Positions 18,833 to 26,757 of a DNA stretch of 64,000 nucleotides are shown piece by piece. The translations under genes were made by a program, and so were the position numbers. Every line of letters starts with the position of its first letter. Position 1 is the stretch's first letter. The notes under the pieces are model-generated. The model worked only from the letters and a program-made list of their open reading frames with translations, made no database searches and was not told the DNA's origin. Origin of the DNA: Hellea sp039977295. Lineage in GTDB: Bacteria; Pseudomonadota; Alphaproteobacteria; Caulobacterales; Maricaulaceae. The stretch covers positions 372,001 to 436,000 of the forward strand of contig JBDWDN010000011.1 of the NCBI GenBank assembly GCA_039977295.1. Reading direction: 5' to 3'.

Positions 18833-19411
18833 TTAACTTTTCTTTCTGCCTATATTCAGGAAGCCAACAACGCGGTCTCCCATTCCAATGAGTTTTGTAA
18901 GTGTTGAGGTTGGTAAGGTCTGCATTTGTCCATACCAGCGGTCCATTGTCGCCGTGAAGTCAGCCATATCTTGTAGGCGCTTACGCTGCTCTGCACTCAC
19001 ACCTTTATCGCCCTCAGCCACTTTTAAGCAGTAAGTAAGGGTCTCTAGCGCGGGATCGATCTCGCGGGCTTTGCGAACCGCCGCAATGCGTTTAGCCACT
19101 TCCCAGACGTCGGTTTCTGCTGTGAAGTAATCACGCCGGTCTCCTGCGACAGGTACGCGGCGGATAGTTTTAAAACCGAGTAATTCTTTGAGGGAGTTAG
19201 ATACATTTGACCTTGCAACGCCAAGGCAGTCCGTAATCTGCTCAGCATTAAGCGGAGCTTCCATAATAAAGAGAAGCGCGTGAATTTGAGCCACAGTGCG
19301 GTTCACTCCCCAGGTAGTTCCCATGTCCCCCCAGTGAAGAATGAAACGCTGAACCGCCTCGGGCAGGTCGTCTAATTTCGCTGTGTCTGTATTTTTAGTT
19401 ATTTCTGTCAT
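18833..19411 (-). CDS. GbsR/MarR-family transcriptional regulator
   Basis: A winged-helix regulator of about 192 residues. LPEAVQRFILHWGDMGTTWG and NRTVAQIHALLFIMEAPLNA lead into the recognition region ITDCLGVARSNVSNSLKELL, which is the GbsR subgroup pattern. The frame continues upstream to 19510 but without family resemblance, so I start at the ATG at 19411. A perfect palindrome spans that start codon, implying repression of its own gene and the operon behind it. No Shine-Dalgarno is visible, so a leaderless mRNA is possible. Confidence 0.88.
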   Translation of the reverse strand: MTEITKNTDTAKLDDLPEAVQRFILHWGDMGTTWGVNRTVAQIHALLFIMEAPLNAEQITDCLGVARSNVSNSLKELLGFKTIRRVPVAGDRRDYFTAETDVWEVAKRIAAVRKAREIDPALETLTYCLKVAEGDKGVSAEQRKRLQDMADFTATMDRWYGQMQTLPTSTLTKLIGMGDRVVGFLNIGRKKS

Positions 19412-19420
19412 AACAGAAAT
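19401..19420. promoter_or_regulatory. Probable operator overlapping the GbsR/MarR start codon
   Basis: ATTTCTGT and ACAGAAAT form a perfect 8-bp inverted repeat with a 4-base spacer. The start codon of the regulator lies inside the spacer and right arm. This length and symmetry suit a dimeric winged-helix repressor, most simply the gene's own product. Binding is inference. Confidence 0.65.
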
Positions 19421-19463
19421 ATAGGAAGGAGGAGAAAACGAGTCAAGTAGGCCGCGGTAAAAA

Positions 19464-20609
19464 CTAGAAGGAAATATTACGCTGCTTAAACGCAAAAATA
19501 TGGCGCCCAAATAAAGATAAACTCCATTCAGGCGTATGCACCATCCGCATCAAGGCCAGCTTTCGGCCCCATACCCCTTTATCCAGAGCGCCTGTGCCCA
19601 GTTGGTCACACAAGCTGTAATAGGATTTCCATCTTTTCTTTCGCAGGGATAGATATGTCTGAATGGCTTTTCCAAAATCTTGTCGTTCCTGTCCGAGGCT
19701 ATCAGCCAGCACAACGCTGTCTTCTAGCGCCAGACAGGCGCCTTGACCCAAGGAGGGTTGCATGGGGTGCGCGGCATCTCCGATTAAAGCAATAGCCCTA
19801 TGCCATGTCGTGACAGGAGGCATATCCTCGATGGGATGGCATAAAATAGTTTCGGCAGGTGTCTTTTCAATGAGAGACGCGATGAATGGGCTTAGGTTTT
19901 CGATATCACGGCGGTGAGCAGAAAATTCATCATATGGGGTCTCGCTATCAACTATGTCGAACCAATAGACTTGATTATCGGGCAGGCGAAAATACCCAAA
20001 TCTATGGCGGCGATCATCATAGACCTCGGCGGGGTTCCACCCTTTACCGGTTACATTTGAGGCAATACCCCGAAAACAAATTTGCTTACGAAACTTTGGC
20101 ATTTGAGAAGTTAACTGCTGCCTGACGATGCTATGAGATCCGTCAGCACCAATTATTAAGTCGCCCGTAAGTCTTCGTCCATCCGTAGCAATTAACGAAC
20201 CTTCGGAAATGCTTTGAACCTTAAACCCTGTTATAATATTGATGGAAGTCGGAAGCGCGTCGCGCAATTCACCAAAAAGGGCGCCTCGTTTTAACATTAA
20301 TGGCGCGGTCATTCCGCCTAGGGATAATATAGTGTTATCTCGAACGATAATGGATTTCTTGGGGCGATGAATTTCATAATTGGGCCATGCGAGACCACGC
20401 GACTCTACGGCCTCACGTAGACCGATGGTCGCTAAGGCCTGTAAGCCGTTTTCCCATATTGATATGCCTGAGCCAATCTCTGAGAGTTCATCTGATTGTT
20501 CTACGAGGGTCGTCTCAAAGCCTAGCTTATGAAGCCCATGCGCTAATGCTAGACCAGCTATGCCAGCGCCAATTATGACGATTTGGGGTTGGGGTTTCGT
20601 TTGAGCCAC
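19464..20609 (-). CDS. FAD-dependent monooxygenase, salicylate hydroxylase-like
   Basis: A class A flavoprotein monooxygenase of about 381 residues. It has the FAD motif IVIIGAGIAGLALAHGL near the N-terminus, the DG motif LIIGADGSHSIVR near 155 and the GD motif IALIGDAAHPMQPSLGQGACLA near 285. Members hydroxylate aromatic or similar rings using NAD(P)H and oxygen; the substrate cannot be read from sequence. I chose the GTG at 20609 because the flavin motif then starts near residue 10; a TTG at 20627 is possible. It precedes the GbsR gene on the same strand. Confidence 0.85.
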   Translation of the reverse strand: MAQTKPQPQIVIIGAGIAGLALAHGLHKLGFETTLVEQSDELSEIGSGISIWENGLQALATIGLREAVESRGLAWPNYEIHRPKKSIIVRDNTILSLGGMTAPLMLKRGALFGELRDALPTSINIITGFKVQSISEGSLIATDGRRLTGDLIIGADGSHSIVRQQLTSQMPKFRKQICFRGIASNVTGKGWNPAEVYDDRRHRFGYFRLPDNQVYWFDIVDSETPYDEFSAHRRDIENLSPFIASLIEKTPAETILCHPIEDMPPVTTWHRAIALIGDAAHPMQPSLGQGACLALEDSVVLADSLGQERQDFGKAIQTYLSLRKKRWKSYYSLCDQLGTGALDKGVWGRKLALMRMVHTPEWSLSLFGRHIFAFKQRNISF

Positions 20610-20654
20610 GCGCTTTAGATAACACAAAGAGATCAGATATCACAGCCGCAAAAT

Positions 20655-20670
20655 TTAACCAAACCTTAAC
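20655..20670. promoter_or_regulatory. CtrA-type binding site
   Basis: TTAA, seven bases, TTAAC: a perfect match to the CtrA consensus TTAA-N7-TTAAC of Caulobacter-type alphaproteobacteria. It lies 66 bases before the ATG of the secreted protein gene and 46 bases behind the divergent monooxygenase start. Occupancy is inferred. Confidence 0.6.
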
Positions 20671-20735
20671 CCAAAACCTTGGGTGTTCCTTTAAATTACT
20701 CTGTTAAATCGTATGAGAACTTTGGGAATGAATTC

Positions 20736-21656
20736 ATGTTTTTGACATCAAATGCGTCAAAACTTGTATGTGGGCAAGTTAAGGAAAACAGCGTGAAAGC
20801 TGTGTGTTTATCTATGCTTGCGGGCTCGGTCATGACGGCGCCTGCATTTGCGGAGGTCGTTGACCGGCCATATTTTAAAGCCAGCTCAATTGTTATCGTT
20901 TTCGGCGCGGATGACTTTGAAGAAAATGGCGGCGTGGCCCCTATCGTTTACGATTTCTATCTTCTTGATGATCTGGCTTCCGGCGTGGCGGGAAATGATA
21001 TTATTGGCGTCGATGGGCACACAATCAATTACAATACTGGCAGTTATAACCCCATTCAAAGCGGAATCTCTTCGGGGTGGGAATTTCAAGTCAATGACGC
21101 GACTTTTGGCGGTGCCTTCATAAGCAGCGCGCCGCATCAAACCCTCGATGCGAATGATAGTTATACAGCGTTTGGCCTGGACGATGATACGGATATTGAC
21201 CTGTTGGGCGGCGGCAATCGGGCGTCTCGATTCTATGTCGCGTCAAATGCGGCTTTTGATATTTACGGCGAAGCCTCTGATTTTCAAGCAACAGGGGATT
21301 TTGCAGGCCTTGATTACACGAATATTCGCTACCGTTTGCGCTACCAGGTAGCTGGCGGCGGCGGCGCTAACGCTTGGGGGCAGCGAGCGCAAGATCCAGC
21401 CTTGGGGGCATCTGGCGTCGTATTAGGCCAGAATGGCACGCTCTTTACTTTGGACGATATGGCAGCAGGACCCGTAAAAGTGTTTGACGGCGGCCGCCGT
21501 ACGGCCAGGACAGATGGTTCCATAATGCAACAAGCCATCAGCTTTCAATCTCGCTATAATTTACGCGGCGCGGGTATTACGGGGAATAATTACGATTTCT
21601 CTATGGGGGTTGGGACCGTAAGCGCTGAAATTACCTATACTGTCTATACGCCATAA
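20736..21656 (+). CDS. Secreted protein of unknown function
   Basis: About 306 residues. A signal peptide ends at APAFA-EVVDRP. The mature protein is rich in Gly, Asp, Asn and aromatic residues, with few Lys and no Cys, and looks all-beta (GGVAPIVYDFYLLDDL, NIRYRLRYQVAGGGG, ending VSAEITYTVYTP). This resembles surface or outer-envelope proteins, but I recognise no family. The ATG at 20736 is used; a GTG at 20793 has a better ribosome binding site (AAGGA, 7 bases) and gives a classical short signal peptide, so it may be the true start. A CtrA-type box upstream suggests cell-cycle control. Confidence 0.7.
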   Translation: MFLTSNASKLVCGQVKENSVKAVCLSMLAGSVMTAPAFAEVVDRPYFKASSIVIVFGADDFEENGGVAPIVYDFYLLDDLASGVAGNDIIGVDGHTINYNTGSYNPIQSGISSGWEFQVNDATFGGAFISSAPHQTLDANDSYTAFGLDDDTDIDLLGGGNRASRFYVASNAAFDIYGEASDFQATGDFAGLDYTNIRYRLRYQVAGGGGANAWGQRAQDPALGASGVVLGQNGTLFTLDDMAAGPVKVFDGGRRTARTDGSIMQQAISFQSRYNLRGAGITGNNYDFSMGVGTVSAEITYTVYTP

Positions 21657-21751
21657 TTTTCACAGCCTGATTAAAACTAGATATCGTTTTGCGCCGTATA
21701 ATAACTAACGCGCATTAAATTGCGGCATAATTGTTTTAGTTTGGATTGCTC

Positions 21752-22411
21752 ATGGCTTTCGGTATGGAACCCGTTATTATCAATATCATGTCGAATGACG
21801 GGGTTAAACCTTACAATACTGGACGAAAAGCGTCCCCCAAAAGTATAAGTGCTGCAAAGCGTGACGCTCAATGGCTTTCAGCTATCGCGCACAAGCAAGA
21901 TGCTAGAGCGCTCTCTGATCTTTTTGAAATTTACGGGCCAAAGCTAAAAGGCTGGCTTATGGCGCGAGGCGTCGGTAACGGCACAGCCGAAGACATTGTT
22001 CAAGATGTAATGATTAAGGTTTGGACAAAGGCTGCGAGTTTTGATCCCGTTAAAGCCAGTTTCGCGACATGGGTTTACCGGATGACACGCAACCGCTGGA
22101 TTGATCATCAACGCAAACATGGTCGCATGGATGTGCGCGATCCTGAGCTGATGAAAATCATTGCGGATGATGAAGTGCCTTCCGCAGAGGATAATTTCAT
22201 GGCGCAGCAAAATTCAGATATTTTGAAGACGCAAATTGCGCGGCTGACCCCGCCGCAACAAATGGCCATTCGAATGGCCTTTATGGAGTATAAAACTCAC
22301 AAAGAAATTTCCGCCGAGACAGGTCTGCCGCTCGGCACTGTAAAAACCCGTATTCGTAGCGCTATTCAAGCGCTCAAAGCGAATATGGCAAAACATGTGA
22401 GCCATATGTAA
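21752..22411 (+). CDS. ECF RNA polymerase sigma factor (RpoE/ECF11-like)
   Basis: About 219 residues. Region 2 includes LFEIYGPKLKGWLMARGV and AEDIVQDVMIKVWTKAASFDP with FATWVYRMTRNRWIDHQRK; region 4 includes LTPPQQMAIRMAFMEYKTHKEIS and GLPLGTVKTRIRSA. The stop codon overlaps the start of a ChrR-like gene (TAATG), the usual sigma/anti-sigma arrangement of the singlet-oxygen RpoE-ChrR type. It should redirect RNA polymerase to stress genes when released. The start is chosen at 21752; ATG codons at 21767 and 21788 are also in frame. No convincing autoregulated promoter was found. Confidence 0.92.
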   Translation: MAFGMEPVIINIMSNDGVKPYNTGRKASPKSISAAKRDAQWLSAIAHKQDARALSDLFEIYGPKLKGWLMARGVGNGTAEDIVQDVMIKVWTKAASFDPVKASFATWVYRMTRNRWIDHQRKHGRMDVRDPELMKIIADDEVPSAEDNFMAQQNSDILKTQIARLTPPQQMAIRMAFMEYKTHKEISAETGLPLGTVKTRIRSAIQALKANMAKHVSHM

Positions 22412-23082
22412 TGACCCTTAAGACTTCACAAAATGTAATTATGTCCGAAAATGCCATCACAGATTATGCTGCAGGTAAATTAAGCCCTGCCAAACACATG
22501 CTGGTCGCTTGCCAAAGCGAAATTTCAGACCAAGTCTCAGATCGCATTGCCTTCCAAGAGGGCGTCGCAGCCTCTTTACTCGAAGACGGCGCCTCCGAGG
22601 CGCTATCGCCGCTCTTTATGGGTAATGTTCTGGCGGCCCTCCCAGAGCAGGGTATGGGCGCGGCTCTCGCCCCATGCGACCCCGCGCAAGGTTTAGCGCC
22701 TAAGAGCCTGCGCCATATGCTCGGCCATGGTCTCAAAGACATGAAATGGAAGTCACTCGTTCCGGGTGTTGCTGTACACGATATTCTTGGGAATCGTCAT
22801 ACGAAAGACGGAGACCGTTTATATTTGCTAAAGGTGAAAGGCGGCATGAAAATGCCCCAGCACAGTCACAATGGCGAGGAGTGGACGCTGATTTTGACCG
22901 GCAGTTATAAAACGGGCGAACGGCAATTTGTGCGCGGCGATTTACATATCGAAGACGAGACTGAAACTCACGCGCCGCATATTGATGAGGGCGAAGATTG
23001 TATATGTCTGGTAATGACCCAGGGGCCGCTCAAGATGCAGGGCTGGCTGCCGAGAGCTGTGCAGAGGGTTGTTGGGATTTAG
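22411..23082 (+). CDS. ChrR-like anti-sigma factor with cupin domain, zinc site altered
   Basis: 223 residues, translationally coupled to the sigma factor. The N-terminal part keeps the ChrR landmark DYAAGKLSPAK, but the zinc-binding anti-sigma signature HxxxCxxC reads KHMLVACQSEIS: one Cys remains, the second is replaced and the early His is missing. The C-terminal cupin (about 120-200) has MPQHSHNGEEWTLILTGSY and THAPHIDEGEDCICLV, keeping the metal-type His/Glu set. It probably binds and restrains the sigma factor, but the sensing chemistry may differ from zinc-dependent ChrR. An internal ATG at 22441 is an alternative start. Confidence 0.88.
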   Translation: MTLKTSQNVIMSENAITDYAAGKLSPAKHMLVACQSEISDQVSDRIAFQEGVAASLLEDGASEALSPLFMGNVLAALPEQGMGAALAPCDPAQGLAPKSLRHMLGHGLKDMKWKSLVPGVAVHDILGNRHTKDGDRLYLLKVKGGMKMPQHSHNGEEWTLILTGSYKTGERQFVRGDLHIEDETETHAPHIDEGEDCICLVMTQGPLKMQGWLPRAVQRVVGI

Positions 23083-23089
23083 GGGCGTT

Positions 23090-23140
23090 AAACTGGGACC
23101 TTAAATTCCGTTCATCCCCGCGACTGCGGGGACCCAGTTT
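23090..23140. terminator. Two-step hairpin after the anti-sigma gene
   Basis: AAACTGGG (23090-23097) pairs with CCCAGTTT (23133-23140), enclosing CCCCGC-GACT-GCGGGG (23116-23131). The inner hairpin has the wording of a dispersed alphaproteobacterial palindrome (CATCCCCGCGA...). It starts seven bases after the stop codon, so it may end transcription, though only a weak T-run follows. Confidence 0.5.
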
Positions 23141-23214
23141 TCCCTAAAGCTCTTAGATCTTAGACCGAACGAAAATGAGGCTACAGGGAGATAGTGGTTA
23201 TAAGAGTTTTCGAG

Positions 23215-23240
23215 TGCCGCCTTTTCATTTCACATTTTAT
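23215..23240 (+). repeat. 26-bp direct repeat, left copy
   Basis: A 26-base sequence beginning TGCCGCCTTTTCATTTCA and ending CATTTTAT is repeated exactly at 23783-23808, on the other side of a single low-GC gene. The bases flanking the two copies differ. It may be an attachment or recombination site. Confidence 0.8.
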
Positions 23241-23306
23241 TGACACAAAGTGATGTAGGAAACTGCTAAGGGTTTACATCTTAATTTTCCGCTCCTACCC
23301 TACGAT

Positions 23307-23765
23307 ATGACTAGAAGAATTGAGGGAAGTGTAACAAAAATTTTTTGCGAATGCTGTTATGAGTTTTCTTACACATTTGTTTTTTCAGGTGACACAGACA
23401 TGGTTACAATGGGCTTAGGCTCATTGACAAGTCGGGTGATAGACGAGCTTGTGTTGTTTGAAATGACAGGAAGTGAATGGGTTAATGATTCCGGTCAAAA
23501 TGAGGCTAAGGAAAGAATTTCGAAATTACTTAAACGTGATGATTTAGAACCTGTCGATCTCTTACGAGCAGAACGTTACAATCACTATAAGGGTTCTAAT
23601 TTTCAAAAATTCAGTGCATCTTATAAACCTCCTATACTTATATATGCTTGTCCAAAATGTGAAGTTGGAGAGGCTCGAGGGATCGAAGAGGTTTCGATAG
23701 ATGAATTCGAAGCGGGGCTTGGAAAAATCACTTGCCTAGATGGACTGCAACTAATAGCGCTTTAG
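23307..23765 (+). CDS. Hypothetical protein with paired Cys motifs, inside a repeat-bounded cassette
   Basis: 152 residues, no recognisable family. Near the N-terminus it has FCECCYEF and near the C-terminus YACPKCEVGEARG, so the CxxC pairs may form a zinc ribbon. The middle is helical and charged. Base composition is clearly more A/T-rich than the neighbouring genes, and no ribosome binding site is obvious before the ATG. The gene stands alone between two exact 26-bp direct repeats, which suggests acquisition as a unit. A role in defence or as an immunity protein is possible but nothing in the sequence shows it. Confidence 0.65.
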   Translation: MTRRIEGSVTKIFCECCYEFSYTFVFSGDTDMVTMGLGSLTSRVIDELVLFEMTGSEWVNDSGQNEAKERISKLLKRDDLEPVDLLRAERYNHYKGSNFQKFSASYKPPILIYACPKCEVGEARGIEEVSIDEFEAGLGKITCLDGLQLIAL

Positions 23766-23782
23766 CTAACTGTATGTCAGCT

Positions 23783-23808
23783 TGCCGCCTTTTCATTTCA
23801 CATTTTAT
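23783..23808 (+). repeat. 26-bp direct repeat, right copy
   Basis: Exact copy of 23215-23240, 18 bases after the stop of the enclosed gene. Part of it (CATTTCACAT, 23794-23803) also has an inverted partner ATGTGAAATG at 23863-23872, so this copy together with the terminator between forms a larger symmetrical site. Confidence 0.8.
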
Positions 23809-23810
23809 AA

Positions 23811-23857
23811 GTCTCAAAAGAACACCCTAAGAGTGGGTGTTTTTTGAGGCTTTTATT
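23811..23857 (+). terminator. Rho-independent terminator after the cassette gene
   Basis: GTCTCAAAAGAACACCC and GGGTGTTTTTTGAGGC form a long stem with a TAAGAG(T) loop, followed by TTTTATTTTTTT. It lies between the cassette gene and the convergent ppc gene. Confidence 0.8.
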
Positions 23858-23905
23858 TTTTTATGTGAAATGTTTTTGGATAATTTTTTATCGAAGATAA
23901 AAAGA

Positions 23906-26740
23906 TTATCCAAATGCATCATAATGATGAGTTATCGCTATCGTAATCTGCCGTGTTAAATCACGCGCGCGCTCCAGCGGCTTAATAATCGTTTCTGATA
24001 TGTGCGGGAAGCCGCCCGAAGGAGCTACGGGGCGATCGGTTTTTTCTTGTAGTTTTTCCGTCCATTCTAGCGCCGCGCGCGTGGCGGGGTAGCGCGTTTC
24101 TAGATCGGATAAAATGCTGTCGATTTGGAAGGTTTGCAGTTTTTGCAAGACGTTCATTTGCGATGTTCTTTCTTCGCCAATAGCCGGCAAGTCGGTCGCG
24201 ATGATCATCATTTTCATAACAACGGCGAGGCGCAGGGAATGCAAAATTTCAAGCGTTTCAATATTATCAAAACACGCGCCATTGTCACAGACTTCAAAGA
24301 ATTTCACAGAGTCGTAAACATCCATACGGAGTCGATTAGCCAAGTCCATGATTTGTGAGCGCCATGGCAGAGCCGTCAGCGTTTCTGCCACTACCATGCT
24401 CTTATCAGCAAGGCGCGGCTCATTGCCGGACAGCCCGCGGCTGACCCAAAAGCCAGGATCAAAGAGGCGCCCATAGGCCGTCAGAATGGACAGGTTGGAG
24501 CGCTCCATAGAGCGGATGACGAGGGAGAATATAGAATTGGCGCGCGCGGAGTTTTGGAAATGCGCAATGAATTTCTCGGGGTCAATCGCGGCGGCGCGGC
24601 CTACACCGTAAAAGATATTTGCGGGGCTACCAAATTGCTGCAAAATCGCATTGTGAGGAATTGCGCGTAGCTGACGCGGGTCGAACATATCGCTGCCTGA
24701 CTTAGCACGTTTTGCAGCCCGTGAGCCCGTCGGGATTAACATATTCTGCCCAAAACCGCCCAGAAGCGTCACATAATTTTGATCATTATACAGGCTATCT
24801 TGTTGGGACGCGATGGTGCGAAAGACGTCCCACGAAAAATCATTTTCTTTGTAGAATACATCGTCTTCAGCTTCGGACATATCTGCATAGCGCGCTTCGA
24901 CAAGGGAGCCGACAGTCGCCCGGGCGAGGGTGTCTGTTTGGAACCACAAAAATCCGTCGCCGCCTTGGAAACTTGTTTCGTGGCAAAGCGCTAATCCGCG
25001 CTTTTCAAATTGGCGCACGGCCCAGGGACTCATAACATAGTTGACGCGGTCGATGACGGTCCCAGGGTGGCCGCCCCGTCCAAGGCCTTCGCCGTGGGTG
25101 TTAAAGACAAGCGAGACGACATCTTTCATGCCGTATTTATCCATTTGCGAGGCGAAATGAGATTGCAGGCGTTCAATGGCGAGGGTTGCAGGGATTTGGC
25201 CCATGAAACGTCCAGCATCAGAGAAGCCTGTTTGAATAGCAAAAACGCCGCGGGTTTTGATATATTCACGGTAAACGTCATTACTCAGCATTTTGCCTAT
25301 GATACGGCCGCCATTATTGAGGGCGTCAGCTGTTTCAAAGAGCGGAGAGATATCGAGGTGTTTTTCAAGGCCATAACGACGGGCGAGATAGAGCATGCCC
25401 AGCGGGGTCAGGCTGTCTTCGCATTCCGCAATCAAAAGGCGAATAGGCGTTTCGTCATCAATGTATTTATGAATTTGCGCCGTCAGGATCATCTTCTCAT
25501 GCGCTGTAGATTTTTCTAGCGCGAGTGAGGCAAAGTTGACGGGTTGCGGTTTGACGTTCTTGGTCAGCTTCGAGGCGCGCATTAGCAATGTGCGATTATC
25601 CGAAGATTTATTATCCATTCCGAATGTCGCTTTCAGCGCGGACACAACATGGCGGTTATTGAGGCGGAAATGTATGCGCGCCGTTCCGAGGCCAAAGGCA
25701 ACCATTTGCGCGCGCAGGCAAATCAAATCTTTGATAACGGCGTCAGATGTGCTGCATATAATTGCTTTTTTGATTAGCGGCATGGCGGGTTTAAGGTTGA
25801 GGAAACGGCGGGTCGAGCTGCGCGTCAGATTGTTGGCAGCGGCGACAAGGTTCTCTGGATCTGTGATATCTTTCTCAAATAAAATAAGATCGCGCTCAGC
25901 ACTTTCATGAGCGTCGGATAATTTATCGATTAGTTTGTCAAGAGCGGCTTCGCCTTTGGCGTCGACCTTGCCTTTGTTTTGGATTTTCAGCGCGGCTTGC
26001 TTATAGCGTAGCAGCTGATCGCGTTTCTCCTGAAGGCGGAGGCGCAAAGCATCGCCCCACGTAATATCTGTGCGGCCATCAATATCATAGCCGACCCAGC
26101 TATAGGCATCGACCAAATGCGGCGTAATCGTCGTCCATTTCTCAGGAAAGCTCTTGCGAGCTGTGTCGAGTATTTTGGCATTGATCCCGTTCAGCGCGCT
26201 TTGGATACGGGCTAGCGCGTCTTGCGTGTCCTCATGCTCTTCTTTCAGCGTCGGAGCGCGTTTAGGCAAATAAGGATAGGTCTTTAACTCTTTAACTTCG
26301 GACTTAAAATCACCGTCTTGCGCCGAAGCGATGCGTCCCAAGCAATCTCGAATATCGCGCGAGAGCGAAAACGTTGGGTGCGCCGTTAGCACGATACCGA
26401 GGCCGGGTAATTCGGCCCAAGCTTTGAAGGACTTAAACCCCTTTGCCGCTTCCTTCGCCGCAATATCCGTAATGGTTTTATCCATAGCGCGTAGACTGCG
26501 CACATTGGCGCGTTCGCGCAATCGGCGAGCGCGGTCAAGCGCGGCTTTATCTGAGATGGATTTTACGAGAGCTTCAATATCACGAAAGGCAACTGAGCGG
26601 TCTTCAACATCTTTGGAAATGTCATAGGCAAGAAGCTTGACCGCATTGGATTGCGGATCAGAGTCTTTGCGGGTTTGGTGTTCGCGTAATTGGGCCTGCA
26701 GGCGCGTTAAAAGCTCAGCGGCGGTTGATTTGCGGGGGAT
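23906..26740 (-). CDS. ppc: Phosphoenolpyruvate carboxylase, apparent AUC start
   Basis: Converts PEP and bicarbonate to oxaloacetate, refilling the TCA cycle. Motifs: IVLTAHPTFSLSR, TGFSDAGRFMGQIPA (in place of GYSDSxKD), HGEGLGRGGHPG, SFQGGDGF and the C-terminal ITIAITHHYDAFG. The first ATG/GTG/TTG-type start is a TTG at 26521, which would put TAHPT near residue 46. The frame stays open 73 codons further, with family-like sequence (AVKLLAYDISKD, DRARRLRERAN), to an ATC at 26738-26740 that has AGGAG eight bases upstream. No other start codon exists there. I therefore give 944 residues with a non-canonical AUC start. It follows gap by 17 bases, so the two are likely co-transcribed. Confidence 0.9.
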   Translation of the reverse strand: MPRKSTAAELLTRLQAQLREHQTRKDSDPQSNAVKLLAYDISKDVEDRSVAFRDIEALVKSISDKAALDRARRLRERANVRSLRAMDKTITDIAAKEAAKGFKSFKAWAELPGLGIVLTAHPTFSLSRDIRDCLGRIASAQDGDFKSEVKELKTYPYLPKRAPTLKEEHEDTQDALARIQSALNGINAKILDTARKSFPEKWTTITPHLVDAYSWVGYDIDGRTDITWGDALRLRLQEKRDQLLRYKQAALKIQNKGKVDAKGEAALDKLIDKLSDAHESAERDLILFEKDITDPENLVAAANNLTRSSTRRFLNLKPAMPLIKKAIICSTSDAVIKDLICLRAQMVAFGLGTARIHFRLNNRHVVSALKATFGMDNKSSDNRTLLMRASKLTKNVKPQPVNFASLALEKSTAHEKMILTAQIHKYIDDETPIRLLIAECEDSLTPLGMLYLARRYGLEKHLDISPLFETADALNNGGRIIGKMLSNDVYREYIKTRGVFAIQTGFSDAGRFMGQIPATLAIERLQSHFASQMDKYGMKDVVSLVFNTHGEGLGRGGHPGTVIDRVNYVMSPWAVRQFEKRGLALCHETSFQGGDGFLWFQTDTLARATVGSLVEARYADMSEAEDDVFYKENDFSWDVFRTIASQQDSLYNDQNYVTLLGGFGQNMLIPTGSRAAKRAKSGSDMFDPRQLRAIPHNAILQQFGSPANIFYGVGRAAAIDPEKFIAHFQNSARANSIFSLVIRSMERSNLSILTAYGRLFDPGFWVSRGLSGNEPRLADKSMVVAETLTALPWRSQIMDLANRLRMDVYDSVKFFEVCDNGACFDNIETLEILHSLRLAVVMKMMIIATDLPAIGEERTSQMNVLQKLQTFQIDSILSDLETRYPATRAALEWTEKLQEKTDRPVAPSGGFPHISETIIKPLERARDLTRQITIAITHHYDAFG

Positions 26741-26757
26741 GAGAGTCTCTCCTGAAC

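Noticed and set aside
21660..21751. Autoregulated ECF promoter before the sigma factor gene
   Set aside because: TGATTA and TATAAT-like words occur but the spacing does not fit the RpoE/ChrR-type consensus.
25010..25519. 169-codon plus-strand frame within ppc
   Set aside because: Antisense shadow of a conserved enzyme; composition follows the ppc codon pattern.
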